This document shows positions 35,718 through 45,789 of a stretch of DNA of 64,000 bases, one piece after another. Positions within the stretch are counted from its first letter, which is position 1. Every line of letters starts with the position of its first letter. Under the pieces are notes generated by a model. It saw nothing but the letters and a program-made list of their open reading frames with translations, did no database searches and had not been told where the DNA came from. The position numbers and the translations under genes were made by a program. The DNA comes from Bacillus sp. B-jedd (GTDB lineage Bacteria > Bacillota > Bacilli > Bacillales > Cytobacillaceae): positions 3,927,001-3,991,000 of the forward strand of contig NZ_CCXR01000001.1 in assembly GCF_000821085.1 (NCBI RefSeq), read 5' to 3'.

Positions 35718-37187
35718 ATGAATTATTGTAAGGAATGTGGAGCCTCATTATCGTCGGGGACAAAATTTTGCAAGGAATGTGGAACTCCTGCACCGATAGC
35801 AGCTTTGAACAAATCTGCGGCTAATCCAAAGCAGCCTTCAAAGCCACTTAGCCCTAAAGTGAAAAAATTGTTAATTGCCGGTATCCTATTAGTAGGCCTT
35901 TTTTTTGGAGCCTATAAAACAGGCGAGGCATTGACTGGTAAAGAACGAAAAATCGAAAAGTTTGAAACTGCCTTAATAGAGAAGAATCAAAAGGAATTGG
36001 CTAACGTCCTTGTCTCTACTGATAAGAAATTAAAAATCAATTCCGATTCCTTGAACGGACTAATGAGATATCTTGATGAAAATCCCGATGAAATCAGCAA
36101 TATCGTTAATACACTAAAAGAACAGGCAAAATACTATAATTCTGTAAAAAGCGATTCACAATTAGGACAGCAATATTCGGAAGGTGCAATGCCCAGAGGA
36201 ATAATCAACTTGGAAAAGGGAGAAGGGTCCTTTCCTTATGATGAATTCTACATATCTATTCAGCCGATTTATATGTCCTTATCAACAAATTATAAAGATA
36301 CTATTTTAATGGTAAATGGCCAAAAAATCTCGACAGCTGATACAAATGATTTTTCTAAAAAGGTTGGTCCGTATGTTCCGGGTATTTATACTGTTGAAGC
36401 CAATCTGAAAAACGATTATGTTACTTTAAAGAACAAACAAGAAATTTACTTAATGGGCAGCGAAACTCAACAAGTAAATTTATATCTTGAAGGCGAAGAA
36501 ATCACCCTCGATTCTAATTACACAGATAGCGGCATTACCGGAAAAACTCTCTTAAACGGAAAAGATATTGGTGTGGATCCATTTTCAGGAGCATCTTTCG
36601 GCCCTGTTGTAACAGATGGGTCACTTCTGATTCAGGCAATCGGCAATTTTCCATGGGGAGAAACAAATTCAGCTGAAATAGCAATTGAGGACAATTGGGT
36701 TGAGTTCAATTTTGCTCAAGACGATGCTTTTCAAAAGTCTATCATCGATACTGTTGTACTTCATGCTCAAGAAAGGATTCAAGCCTATACAGCCGGGGAT
36801 GCAACCAAAATGTCAACCGCTACTGCTGAGCAAAAAGAGAAATTAGCTTCGGAAATTTTAAGTGATAAAGAGAATGGGCGCTTCTTCACAGGTTCCTATC
36901 TAGGCTCAACCTTTAACTTGGATTCATTTGAATTTTCCCATGATGACGAACAATGGATAGCGTCGGTTTCCGTAAAAGAAACATACAATTCCGATTACTA
37001 TTATGAGGGTGATAAACCTGAGTTGAGTGAGGATATTCATTTCTTGTCGTATGATCTTGTCTTCGATGAAGAAATGAAAAAATGGCTAGTCTCTGATAGT
37101 TCCAGCTCTTGGGGATTCAATGAAAAGAACGTGAAAGAAATTAAAGAAACTGAACCGAAACAATATACAACAGCTTGGAAAAAATAA
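35718..37187 (+). CDS. Zinc-ribbon membrane protein, TcaA/YvbJ-like
   Basis: The 489-residue protein starts with a zinc ribbon of two knuckles ('CKECGASL', 'CKECGTPA', residues 4-24). A basic proline-rich linker and a single membrane span (about 54-72) follow, then a large extracellular part with TcaA-type domains, including 'KFETALIEKNQKELANVL' and a C-terminal NTF2-like region (about 365-475). S. aureus TcaA and B. subtilis YvbJ share this layout. TcaA has been linked to glycopeptide susceptibility and wall homeostasis, but the role here is unproven. GAGAGGAAG lies before the ATG. The next gene starts 34 bases after its stop and also begins with a zinc ribbon, so they form a pair. Confidence 0.85.
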   Translation: MNYCKECGASLSSGTKFCKECGTPAPIAALNKSAANPKQPSKPLSPKVKKLLIAGILLVGLFFGAYKTGEALTGKERKIEKFETALIEKNQKELANVLVSTDKKLKINSDSLNGLMRYLDENPDEISNIVNTLKEQAKYYNSVKSDSQLGQQYSEGAMPRGIINLEKGEGSFPYDEFYISIQPIYMSLSTNYKDTILMVNGQKISTADTNDFSKKVGPYVPGIYTVEANLKNDYVTLKNKQEIYLMGSETQQVNLYLEGEEITLDSNYTDSGITGKTLLNGKDIGVDPFSGASFGPVVTDGSLLIQAIGNFPWGETNSAEIAIEDNWVEFNFAQDDAFQKSIIDTVVLHAQERIQAYTAGDATKMSTATAEQKEKLASEILSDKENGRFFTGSYLGSTFNLDSFEFSHDDEQWIASVSVKETYNSDYYYEGDKPELSEDIHFLSYDLVFDEEMKKWLVSDSSSSWGFNEKNVKEIKETEPKQYTTAWKK

Positions 37188-37221
37188 GCAACTATCTTTC
37201 AGGGAAAGTGGGATTGATAAC

Positions 37222-38049
37222 GTGATATGTCCAACTTGCAATCATGAAAATCAAAGTGGTAAATTTTGCGAAAACTGTGGAACCAATCTAATGACTCGCG
37301 CGCAAAGTGAAAGTGCTGCAACAGTGGAAATTCCCTCAAGCGCTTCACCTGCATCCAATGCTCAGGCCACGCCAAATCAGTATCTTGAAACAACGAAGAC
37401 CGTATCGAGGCAATATTTGAAGTTTGTTCTCCAGGTATTAAAAAAACCTTTCTCTTCAAGCCATCAAGTTGGAGGGGAACAGTTTGTCAACGCAATCATA
37501 ACGATATGCCTATTTTCCCTCTTCATACCAGTCATGTTCTATTTTGCCTTAAAAGGGTTTCTTTCAGATATAGGCAATTTAGGCGGGGGTCTATTTGGAA
37601 ATGCTATGCAAAACATAAGCCCTCCTTTCGGAACAGTGGTTGTGAAGCCGTTTTTTGGCTATATCGTATTTGTTCTATTAATTTCCGCCTTTATTTTTGC
37701 TGCAGTGAAGTTAGGCAAGATACAAGTTGCCTTTAAGGATGTTGTCTCCCGCTTCGGTACGCTTCTTATACCATTCACAGCCCTTATGCTTGTTGCTGTC
37801 CTGTTAAGCATTTTGAAAATTTCCTTTGCATTTGCACTGTTATTTATCAGTTTAGTTGGCCTCATCTTTTTAGTGCCGACTCTTGTCATTTCAAGTTACA
37901 AGAATCCTGATAACAACGGGCTGGATATCTTATATGGATCGCTTTTGTCCTATGTGCTTACCTTCATTACGTTAGCAATAATGGGTGAATTCTTATTTGA
38001 TGCAATTAAATCAAGTCTTGGAAGCTTTTTGAACCCATTTGATTTTTAA
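37222..38049 (+). CDS. Zinc-ribbon multi-span membrane protein of unknown function
   Basis: The 275-residue protein begins with a zinc ribbon ('CPTCNHEN', 'CENCGTNL', residues 3-21), then a polar linker to about 85, and five to six hydrophobic spans over the remaining 190 residues. It resembles zinc-ribbon/Yip1-like membrane proteins that often sit next to TcaA-like genes (compare the yvbI-yvbJ neighbourhood in B. subtilis). The start is GTG, with only a modest upstream site in GGGAAAGTGGGA. It is probably translated with the preceding gene. Function is not known. Confidence 0.75.
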   Translation: MICPTCNHENQSGKFCENCGTNLMTRAQSESAATVEIPSSASPASNAQATPNQYLETTKTVSRQYLKFVLQVLKKPFSSSHQVGGEQFVNAIITICLFSLFIPVMFYFALKGFLSDIGNLGGGLFGNAMQNISPPFGTVVVKPFFGYIVFVLLISAFIFAAVKLGKIQVAFKDVVSRFGTLLIPFTALMLVAVLLSILKISFAFALLFISLVGLIFLVPTLVISSYKNPDNNGLDILYGSLLSYVLTFITLAIMGEFLFDAIKSSLGSFLNPFDF

Positions 38050-38080
38050 TAGTCTACTTTAGCTCCCGAATAAAGCTAAA

Positions 38081-38129
38081 ACTCCCCTGAAACACCAGCC
38101 GTTCCACGTTTCAGGGGAGTCTTTTTATT
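38081..38129 (+). terminator. Intrinsic terminator after the zinc-ribbon gene pair
   Basis: The 13-bp stem ACTCCCCTGAAAC pairs with GTTTCAGGGGAGT around a 14-nt loop and is followed by CTTTTTATTT. Confidence 0.92.
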
Positions 38130-38302
38130 TCACTAGTTTTGCATAAAATTATCTAAAAATTCAGTATAATCATTCTACTTCTTCAGAGCCAGAAAGGTAA
38201 ATGTAAAAGCCCGACTAAATGATATGCTTCCCTATAAGTCCCCTTGCAATAGCCAGGAGTTGTGGAGTAAGCTTGTACTAGAATATTTGATCATTAAGTA
38301 AG

Positions 38303-38349
38303 AAAAATGTCCCACAATCCTTGGAGAAATTGGCTTGCGGGACATTTTT
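38303..38349 (-). terminator. Terminator after galE
   Basis: On the minus strand AAAAATGTCCCGCAA pairs with TTGTGGGACATTTTT with one G-T pair, ending in T residues. It could also act on the plus strand. Confidence 0.85.
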
Positions 38350-38361
38350 TTCTATAGTGTG

Positions 38362-39354
38362 CTAGTTGTAATTTTGTTCAAACCGCCAAGCATCCCGGCA
38401 CATGGCAACAAGGTCGAGTTTTGCTTCCCAGCCGAGTTCATCCTTGGCCTTGGCTGTTTCCGCGTAACAGCTTGCAATATCTCCGGGCCTTCGTTCGACA
38501 ATTTCATAAGGGACTTTGATTCCGTTCGCCTCTTCGAATGCTTCGATAATTTCGAGGACACTCGTTCCCCGACCGGTCCCAAGGTTGTATACATTGACTC
38601 CCTTGGTGAGGTGTTCCAATGCAGCAACATGTCCCTTGGCCAAGTCAACAACATGGATATAGTCCCTGACCCCGGTTCCGTCCGGCGTCGGATAGTCATT
38701 ACCGAACACCCTCAGTTTCTCAATCTTTCCTTTAGCAACCTGAGTCACAAACGGCATCAGGTTGTTCGGAATGCCATTTGGCGCTTCGCCAATCAGGCCG
38801 CTTTCGTGGGCACCAACTGGGTTAAAGTATCTGAGGAGGGACACTGAGAATGCCGGATTGGCCTTCGCGATATCCGTTAATATCCGTTCACTCATCGCCT
38901 TTGTTTCCCCATATGGATTCGTTGTCGGCAGCAGACTTATTGTTTCCACAAATGGAACTGTGTTGTCCCCATATACAGTGGCGGAGGAGCTGAAAACAAA
39001 TTTATTGACGCCGTATTTCAGGCAGATTTCCGCCAGAACCATTGTACTAATGAGATTATTTTTATAATACATTAATGGCTTTTCTACCGATTCTCCAACA
39101 GCCTTCAAGCCAGCGAAATGGATGACCCCGTCAATGCTGTGTTCCAAAAAGATGGCCTCAACCGTTTTGGCATCGGTGACATCAACTTCATGAAGCTCTA
39201 CTTTTTTGTTTGTAATTTGCATAATTTTATCTACATTGGCTGGATTGCTGTTGACGAAATTATCGGCAATGATCACATTGTACCCGGCCTCAAGCAAAGC
39301 CACGCAGGTATGGGAACCAATATAGCCAGCACCGCCTGTAACTAGGATATTCAC
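38362..39354 (-). CDS. galE: UDP-glucose 4-epimerase
   Basis: The 330-residue protein has the NAD site 'NILVTGGAGYIGSHTCVALL', 'FAGLKAVGESV', the catalytic serine/threonine region 'FSSSATVYG' and 'YGETKAMSE' with the YxxxK pair, and the substrate loop 'LRYFNPVGAHESG'. It interconverts UDP-glucose and UDP-galactose, and some forms also UDP-GlcNAc and UDP-GalNAc. The length matches standard GalE. The start is GTG with AGAGGTGA upstream. It stands alone between terminators, outside the polysaccharide operon, and so probably serves several envelope pathways. Confidence 0.95.
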   Translation of the reverse strand: MNILVTGGAGYIGSHTCVALLEAGYNVIIADNFVNSNPANVDKIMQITNKKVELHEVDVTDAKTVEAIFLEHSIDGVIHFAGLKAVGESVEKPLMYYKNNLISTMVLAEICLKYGVNKFVFSSSATVYGDNTVPFVETISLLPTTNPYGETKAMSERILTDIAKANPAFSVSLLRYFNPVGAHESGLIGEAPNGIPNNLMPFVTQVAKGKIEKLRVFGNDYPTPDGTGVRDYIHVVDLAKGHVAALEHLTKGVNVYNLGTGRGTSVLEIIEAFEEANGIKVPYEIVERRPGDIASCYAETAKAKDELGWEAKLDLVAMCRDAWRFEQNYN

Positions 39355-39519
39355 GAATGTTCACCTCTTAGGTTTAATAAAAAGATTACTCGACTGACTT
39401 AATTTAGCATACTATTAATACCATATTCACAGCAAATTGAACGAACAGCCGGTTATAAAAAGCCAAAACCTATCTTTAGTAATTTAGAATAGAACCGGTA
39501 GTGCTAGCAGTTTGCTAAC

Positions 39520-39640
39520 TTTATCCGTAAAGTTTTTACATTTATCCGTACTTTTTTTGGTTTGTCCGTAAATTTTGTGTCCGTTGCCGGACTTTTTTTG
39601 ATTTATCCGAACGATTCTTGATTTTATCCGTAATTGATAC
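39520..39640. repeat. Degenerate 20-21-nt tandem repeat with TTTATCCG core
   Basis: Five to six imperfect units begin with TTTATCCGTA or close variants at about 39520, 39541, 39561, 39602 and 39623, each followed by a T-rich tail. The spacing is 19-21 bases where units are adjacent. The array lies in the gap between galE and the 1913-residue protein gene, upstream of galE. It is not coding. Its function is unknown. Confidence 0.65.
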
Positions 39641-39668
39641 GGATTCCGGAGCTACATATTATAAGGAA

Positions 39669-39710
39669 AAACAAAATCCTCCCCGTTCAATTTCCAGGGA
39701 GGATTTTGTG
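39669..39710 (-). terminator. Terminator after the 1913-residue secreted protein gene
   Basis: CAAAATCCTCCC pairs with GGGAGGATTTTG (12 bp). On the minus strand T residues follow. Confidence 0.88.
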
Positions 39711-39717
39711 TTACTGC

Positions 39718-42700
39718 TTAAATATTGTTCGAGCTGCCGGCGGTGACGATGGTCGTGGCTGCTTTGCTTTCGTTTCCGGCTGCGTCGGTGGCTGTGACGG
39801 AAATCGTCGTGCCGTGTTTCAGTTTTTTGATTTTGATATTGTATTTGCCTTGGCTGTCGGCGGTGGCGGAGCCAATGATCTGGCCGTCGACTTTGGCGAC
39901 TACCTTCGAACCTGCTTCGGCGATGCCCGTGATGAGGTCATCGGCGTTCCGCACTCGGTTGACGGCTGGTGCTGCTGGCGGTGTCGCGTCTTTCACGACA
40001 GTTTCCGTTGCGGCACTTTCATTGCCGGATGCGTCTGTTGCGGTAACCGTGATGACAGTATCGGCTGGCTGTTTGGCAATTTTGATCGTGAAGCTTCCGT
40101 CTGCACCTGTGGTCGCTTCGCCAATCACCTTAGCAAAGACTTTCGCGATGACAGTTGAGCCTCCCTCGGCTGTTCCGGTGATGACTGTGTCTGCGTCTGT
40201 CACAACGTTAACCACTGGCGCTTCGGGCGGGGTTGTATCGGCTGTGCCGATCAGTTCCCTAGTGTCGCGGACGCGGATCCGCTCGCCCTGGGCGAACATG
40301 CCGGACATGCCGACGGCTTCAAGTGTGTCGCCTGGTTTCAGTGCCGGAACAGGTCCGCTCTGATTGACTATATATCCATCAGTGAAGACGAGGACCTGGC
40401 CGGAGCCGTCGTTAATGAAGTAGGAGTTTTCGTCGAACTTGGAAACGACTTTTCCTTTTACCTTCACGAGCAGTCCCTGGTTGGCTACTGATGTTGCTTC
40501 GCCGGTTGGGACGAGTTTCGGCTCAAGCGGTGTGCCGCTGCCGATTTTGATGACGTCTTGGTCGAATTTCGCGAATTCGATTTCTTTGTTGTTATCAAAG
40601 GAGATGATATGGCCGTAGATCCTGACTTTGTCGCCGAGTTTCAGCGAGCCGTCCGGTACTTCATTGAAGGCCATGATTCCGCCCGTTTCATCCTGGACGT
40701 AGAAGGCGTCGAAGAAGACACCGGCCGCGGTTGTGACTGTTCCTTCAATGACGGTTTCTGTATCTTCGGCCAGCTTGCGCGCGTCACCGATTGAAGTGAC
40801 CTTCGTTTCGCGGTTAGCGAGCCAGTTGATGGCGTTCAGTGAGAACTGGTCGTTGCCTTTGTCTTCGTATGATTCATCCATCTGCTTATCATTGAAGATA
40901 TTCATTCCGGAGACGATGATCCGGCCTTTGCTGCCGAGTTCCTCGGAAGCGATGAGCGGGATGGCTGATCCGCCTTTGTCATCGGAAACGGTGTCGTATG
41001 CGAAGCCGCCTGCTTTCAGGTTGCCCTGGTACGTCGTTTCATTTCCTTTTGCCAGGATGGTCAGGCTGCCGCCTTCTGCGAGCGGCTGGCCGTCGGCACC
41101 CATTAAGCTTGATCCGCTGTAGTAATCAAGGAAATGGACGCGGTCCGTGATATAGTTGCTGACGAGTCCCGGGAATGCCCTGACTGCGTACGGGCTGACT
41201 TTCGGATCGCTCCAGAAGTTCCCTGTTTTGCTGTCATCGAATACCCCGTCATTGTTCATCCTGATTTTCGTGCCGATATCGGCAAGGAGCGGATTGCTGA
41301 TGGTCGGGTTCGTGCTGTTGTTGCTCTTTCCAGCCATCAAGACCGAGCCGCCGTTTGCCGTGAATTTTGCAATGGCTGCCCTTTCCGCTTCCGTATAAGC
41401 GGTCCTTGGATGTGTTAGGACAAGGATACTGACATCCTTGAGGACGGCATCCGTAAATGGAACCTTGTTTTCTGAAACGGTATAGCCTTCTTTTTGCAAA
41501 ATAGTTGTGAAAGCCTTCAGATTATTGGCATATGTTCCGCTGTCTCCACTTGAGTTTTCATTGCCGTGTGCGCCATCGATGAGAATTTTGACACCTAAAG
41601 GTTCTTTGATTTTCACGGGAAGCAGGAACGCTGTGTCGCCCAAATCCATTCCGTCGAGTGAGCTGACGGTGGCGATGATTGTGTGGTCGCCTTTTATCGG
41701 GCTTTCCCACTTGATCGCCGCTGTGCCGACTCCCTTTGCCTGGATGGAGGAAATAGTTTGGGTGCCGATCAGGTTGGCATCCTTCACTTCGTCCACATAC
41801 AGGTCTACTTTCAGGTTGGAAACAGCCTGTGTTCCGTTGTTGCTGACGTTCGCTTTCAATGTTGCCGGGTTGCCCGCGACGATGACGTCACCGGTAACGT
41901 CGATGCTGTTGACTTTGACGTCAACTGCTTCTTCCTTCGACCAGATTGGCGAAGAGTATGCTCTCTCACCGTCCATCTGGGTGACCCTTACAACGAACCA
42001 TTGCTGGCCGCCTTTTACGGTATAAGATGGCTTCCAGGTGAATTCTTTCGTCATTGGCTCGTATGTGTCCACTACTTTGCCGGCGTTTGAGATCAGTTCG
42101 ACCTTAGCAACGCGGTCGTCTGATTTATAGTCGGCCGGAAGATAGCTGTAATCAGCTGATGAACGCGATTCCGTGACGCTGTCGCTGCCGCTGATCGAGA
42201 AGCTCAGGTTCTTGCTGTCGACGGTCGAGCCCATATAGTAGCCGTTCGCGCTTACGTCCATAGTGAAGTTCGGGTCTTCCACCATGTAGACGCGCATGTT
42301 GCGCATGGAATGGAGCAGTGATTCCTGGGACAAATCTTTGGAAACGATGACTGTCCGGGCATTTGTTTGGCCCCATGTGCCTTCATGGTTGTCTTCCCCG
42401 TAAGTCGGTGCGACGTGCCAGCCGAGGTCGAGGACGGAGAAGAATTTCTTTTCGGCGTTGGCATAGCCGTAGTGGCCGGAGCCGTTGCCGACTTCAAGCA
42501 TGGTGAACAATTTGTCGACTTCTTTTTGATACGGTTTAAAGTCATTGAACGCGGCTTTTGACATGTCGGGATGGTTGAACTGGCCGACGATGTCATCGTA
42601 CGTCATGACCCATGCATAATATTTGTTCAAATCCTGATACATTTTGCTGTTGATATTCCGGTCGATGAAGTTCTCCGAGCCGAAAATATTTGAGTGTCCC

Positions 42701-45459
42701 CAGGTTGTTGACGTCATTTCAAACGCCGGGAAGACGACGTAATCGCCATCCTTCGTATATTTTGCCGCGAGATCCTTCGTCAGCTGCCAATCGGCGCCGC
42801 CTTTTCGTTCAGGCGTGTCGCCGCGGTTGACGGTGTCCTGTCCAAGCAGAGCCGGGTCGATGTCATGCGAATGGTCGGAGAAAGCGAACCAATCGTAATT
42901 GTGGCTCTGGCCCGCTTTTAACGCTTCCTCTGGAGCGCCTGCCCCGTCATGGGAAATATTCGTATGGTTGTGGGTCGTGCCCAGGTAATGATTGCCGCCG
43001 GTGAAGCGCGGAACGGATTCGAATGTCCATTCATACGTTCCGACGTTTCCTTTCGTATCGGCCGCGGTGACTTTCGTCGTGTGCAGGCCGATTTCAAGGT
43101 CGGCTTGCGGCGTGAATTTAACCTGGCTCTTGCTGATGACGGCTTTCGTATAATCGATTTCCTTGCCGTCGAACCAAACTTTAATCGAGTCTTCCTTAAC
43201 GCCGCTCGGGTCTTTGATCAGGACGGAAATTTCCGGACGCGGGCTTTCGGTTTTCAGGCCGCCGATTGGATTTTCGCCGTAAAACTCAGGGCCTGCCGTA
43301 TCTTTGACAAGGCTGACCGAATATGGCGCAGCACTTGTTCCGGAAGTGCTTGTCTTGTCGCCGGCTTTTGCTTCGATATAATATTCAAAGCCTGCTGCCG
43401 GGACTTTGTCCGCTTCAAGGACTGCTGTGTAGCGACCTTCGCTACCGGCAGCCATTGGAATTGCAGTGTAGCCCTCCGCCTCTTTCGCGCGGTAGTAAAC
43501 CGTGACAGCTTCAGCGCCGCTTGCGTTGGCGACAAATTCAACTGCCGTATCCTCGTATGCTTCTTTGATTGGCGTGTGTTCAAGGCCAAGCTGGGCTGCA
43601 ATGTCCTTCACATCACGCGGATAAACTTGATAGCCATTCAGTTTAGATGCATTTGTTGTATACTGACCGACGATACCGGTGATGGCGTAGCTTTTGCCAA
43701 TCACAAGGTCTGTATCAGGCTTGATGCCGGTCTTTTCCATTACTCTTAATGTTGTTGCTTTGTTGTTTTCATCCACAAAGGTGATATTGTAGTTCGTTCC
43801 AGTTGCCGCTACTGCCGAAACCTTTCCTGTCACGTTGACAAGTGAGCCTTCAAGCGGTTCTGCCGCGGCAAACGTGTTCAGGTTTTCAATTGTTACAGGC
43901 TTGGCGGACGGAATCGGATTTCCTTCACTGATTTTGACAATCGCGGTCGGTTCAAGCTCGGTCAGGCCGTTATAGTCGAGGACCTTCCCGGTTACCTTGA
44001 CTTTGTCGCCGCGCTTGACGTCGATCTTCGAGTCGAAGGAGCCGAAAACATTGACTCCGCCAGTTTCGTCCTGGATGTAATAGTTGTTTTTCTGGGTACC
44101 GAGGATGCCGTTTTCAATCGTAACGACGCCTTCAACTGTAAAGAATTTATTCAGGTTGACGAGGAGCCCTTTCGCATCGGTTTCCTTCATCACATTGATT
44201 GGCGTGATGACTTCAAGTGACGGTTTTTCAGCCGCGACTGGCGTGCTTTCAAGGTTGATCCCTTTCGCCGTGACAGTCTGCTGCGTCACATAGATTTTTT
44301 CAGGAGCCTTGGCAAAAACATAGGTGAACGCACCAGACGCATTGGCAAGGACTTTTTCGCCATCGGTCGGCTGGAAACGCTCCGCCGGATTGGCTGTCTC
44401 GTTCGGATACACATTGATTGCCGCCTGCGCGATTGCCGCGCCGGCATTGCCGGTCAACGTGCCTACCCCTTTACTGTCAACCATATAGCTCAGTTTATCA
44501 GCTGCTATTTGTGCGCTTGCCGCTGCCAGCTGAATTTCAACCGGCTCGCTCGCGTCTTTCCCTTCCTGTTTTGCAGTCAGGAAAACGGTTTTTAGGTCAG
44601 TTTTGCCAAAAGTAAGTTCGAATGAACCATTTTCAACTGCCGTCCCGCTAGCAAGGCTTGTCCCGCCTTTTGTTTCAAAAGCAGTTACGATCGAATTGGC
44701 TGGAACTGCTCCTTCAAAGCCGGCAATTTTTCCAGGAGTGAACTGGATGTTCCTCCCGATTGGCGCAAGGCTGGCTGCTGATTGCATCGGCCTTTCGATT
44801 GGGCTCTTTGTGTTGCGTGGGGTTGGAACCCCTGCCACAAAGTCGTTCATATTGTCATCGCTGTCCCAAGCATTGCCAAGTCCCTTTGCCGGTGCGACAT
44901 TGGCGTACGGGCGGCGCTGGGCGCTTGTTGTGTTTGACGGCGATTTCGCCGGGCCTGTCCCTTCATAGGCGTTCGCGGCCCCGAATCCGACAAAGTCGAC
45001 TGTCCCGGCAGGCATGTTGCCGAATCCGGCTGTCGTCGTATTCATGAGCGCGACTTTGCCGCTCGTGGCGGACATTGCGGCCCCGCCAGTAGCGTCAGGT
45101 GCCGGCAATTCCTCACCGGTTGCCCCGCCAGCCTGGGCGATTAAATAATAGCCATAGGCTGGAATTGTGCCAGACAGTTTCGTCACGTTCCAGCCTGTCC
45201 CCGCAGAAGACGCGTACTGGATCGACCAGCCTTCAAGGCTAACCTCCTGGTCAGTTGGATTATATAATTCAATGAAATCTTTATTGAATGGCGCTCCGCT
45301 GTTTCCGCCGCCGCCATAAACCTGGCTAATCACCACATGTTCCGCAATGGAAGCGCTTGCTTTTTTGATTGCTCCCGCTGGCAAAAATGTGCTGATTAAC
45401 AGGATTGCTGTTAGGAACATGCTGACTGAACGTTTGTGTTTCCTAATCATTTTCCCCAT
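39718..45459 (-). CDS. Giant secreted LTD/OB-fold/PHP-type phosphoesterase-like protein
   Basis: The 1913-residue protein has a signal peptide (about 1-37) and a lamin-tail domain (about 38-170, 'ISQVYGGGGNSGAPFNKDFI'). OB-fold units of the YhcR type follow (about 430-620). A PHP/CehA-type metallohydrolase domain lies at about 820-1140, with 'LGTTHNHTNISHDG', 'FAFSDHSHDID' and 'GEDNHEGTW' as metal-binding segments. A CARDB-like segment (about 1175-1270), a ThuA/DUF4350-like flavodoxin-fold region (about 1290-1480), two more OB units (about 1565-1735) and two bacterial Ig-like domains (about 1745-1905) complete it. It probably hydrolyses phosphoesters or nucleic acid outside the cell; the substrate is inferred. 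No LPXTG or wall-binding repeats are seen at the C-terminus. AAGGAG precedes the ATG. Base composition is much richer in GC than the polysaccharide operon. Confidence 0.85.
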   Translation of the reverse strand: MGKMIRKHKRSVSMFLTAILLISTFLPAGAIKKASASIAEHVVISQVYGGGGNSGAPFNKDFIELYNPTDQEVSLEGWSIQYASSAGTGWNVTKLSGTIPAYGYYLIAQAGGATGEELPAPDATGGAAMSATSGKVALMNTTTAGFGNMPAGTVDFVGFGAANAYEGTGPAKSPSNTTSAQRRPYANVAPAKGLGNAWDSDDNMNDFVAGVPTPRNTKSPIERPMQSAASLAPIGRNIQFTPGKIAGFEGAVPANSIVTAFETKGGTSLASGTAVENGSFELTFGKTDLKTVFLTAKQEGKDASEPVEIQLAAASAQIAADKLSYMVDSKGVGTLTGNAGAAIAQAAINVYPNETANPAERFQPTDGEKVLANASGAFTYVFAKAPEKIYVTQQTVTAKGINLESTPVAAEKPSLEVITPINVMKETDAKGLLVNLNKFFTVEGVVTIENGILGTQKNNYYIQDETGGVNVFGSFDSKIDVKRGDKVKVTGKVLDYNGLTELEPTAIVKISEGNPIPSAKPVTIENLNTFAAAEPLEGSLVNVTGKVSAVAATGTNYNITFVDENNKATTLRVMEKTGIKPDTDLVIGKSYAITGIVGQYTTNASKLNGYQVYPRDVKDIAAQLGLEHTPIKEAYEDTAVEFVANASGAEAVTVYYRAKEAEGYTAIPMAAGSEGRYTAVLEADKVPAAGFEYYIEAKAGDKTSTSGTSAAPYSVSLVKDTAGPEFYGENPIGGLKTESPRPEISVLIKDPSGVKEDSIKVWFDGKEIDYTKAVISKSQVKFTPQADLEIGLHTTKVTAADTKGNVGTYEWTFESVPRFTGGNHYLGTTHNHTNISHDGAGAPEEALKAGQSHNYDWFAFSDHSHDIDPALLGQDTVNRGDTPERKGGADWQLTKDLAAKYTKDGDYVVFPAFEMTSTTWGHSNIFGSENFIDRNINSKMYQDLNKYYAWVMTYDDIVGQFNHPDMSKAAFNDFKPYQKEVDKLFTMLEVGNGSGHYGYANAEKKFFSVLDLGWHVAPTYGEDNHEGTWGQTNARTVIVSKDLSQESLLHSMRNMRVYMVEDPNFTMDVSANGYYMGSTVDSKNLSFSISGSDSVTESRSSADYSYLPADYKSDDRVAKVELISNAGKVVDTYEPMTKEFTWKPSYTVKGGQQWFVVRVTQMDGERAYSSPIWSKEEAVDVKVNSIDVTGDVIVAGNPATLKANVSNNGTQAVSNLKVDLYVDEVKDANLIGTQTISSIQAKGVGTAAIKWESPIKGDHTIIATVSSLDGMDLGDTAFLLPVKIKEPLGVKILIDGAHGNENSSGDSGTYANNLKAFTTILQKEGYTVSENKVPFTDAVLKDVSILVLTHPRTAYTEAERAAIAKFTANGGSVLMAGKSNNSTNPTISNPLLADIGTKIRMNNDGVFDDSKTGNFWSDPKVSPYAVRAFPGLVSNYITDRVHFLDYYSGSSLMGADGQPLAEGGSLTILAKGNETTYQGNLKAGGFAYDTVSDDKGGSAIPLIASEELGSKGRIIVSGMNIFNDKQMDESYEDKGNDQFSLNAINWLANRETKVTSIGDARKLAEDTETVIEGTVTTAAGVFFDAFYVQDETGGIMAFNEVPDGSLKLGDKVRIYGHIISFDNNKEIEFAKFDQDVIKIGSGTPLEPKLVPTGEATSVANQGLLVKVKGKVVSKFDENSYFINDGSGQVLVFTDGYIVNQSGPVPALKPGDTLEAVGMSGMFAQGERIRVRDTRELIGTADTTPPEAPVVNVVTDADTVITGTAEGGSTVIAKVFAKVIGEATTGADGSFTIKIAKQPADTVITVTATDASGNESAATETVVKDATPPAAPAVNRVRNADDLITGIAEAGSKVVAKVDGQIIGSATADSQGKYNIKIKKLKHGTTISVTATDAAGNESKAATTIVTAGSSNNI

Positions 45460-45789
45460 TTGTCCGCTCCTTTGTCATCGTCTCCGAATGATCTATGCTG
45501 CAAAATACACGGGCTGTATCGGTAAGTTTCTGTATTGGTCCCGTTACCGGTCCCTGTTAACGTTCGCTCTCCATTCCTTATAAAATTTTTACGCCTTTTT
45601 ATTTTACAAAATATCAGAATCTCTGAATATGGTTTTTTATAAAAAATATGGGTGTTTTAAATATGTAAATAAAGGAAATAAGTGCTATAAGATGGAAATC
45701 AATTGTTTTGCCCGGGAAGGTTGCTAGCAGTTTGCTATTTTTATCGGTGGATTTTTGAATATATTCTTAAGGCCCTGTTTTCCTTGACT
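45460..45789. other. Upstream region of the giant secreted protein gene
   Basis: It is non-coding and AT-rich from 45580 to 45780. No promoter of clear quality was identified. Confidence 0.4.
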
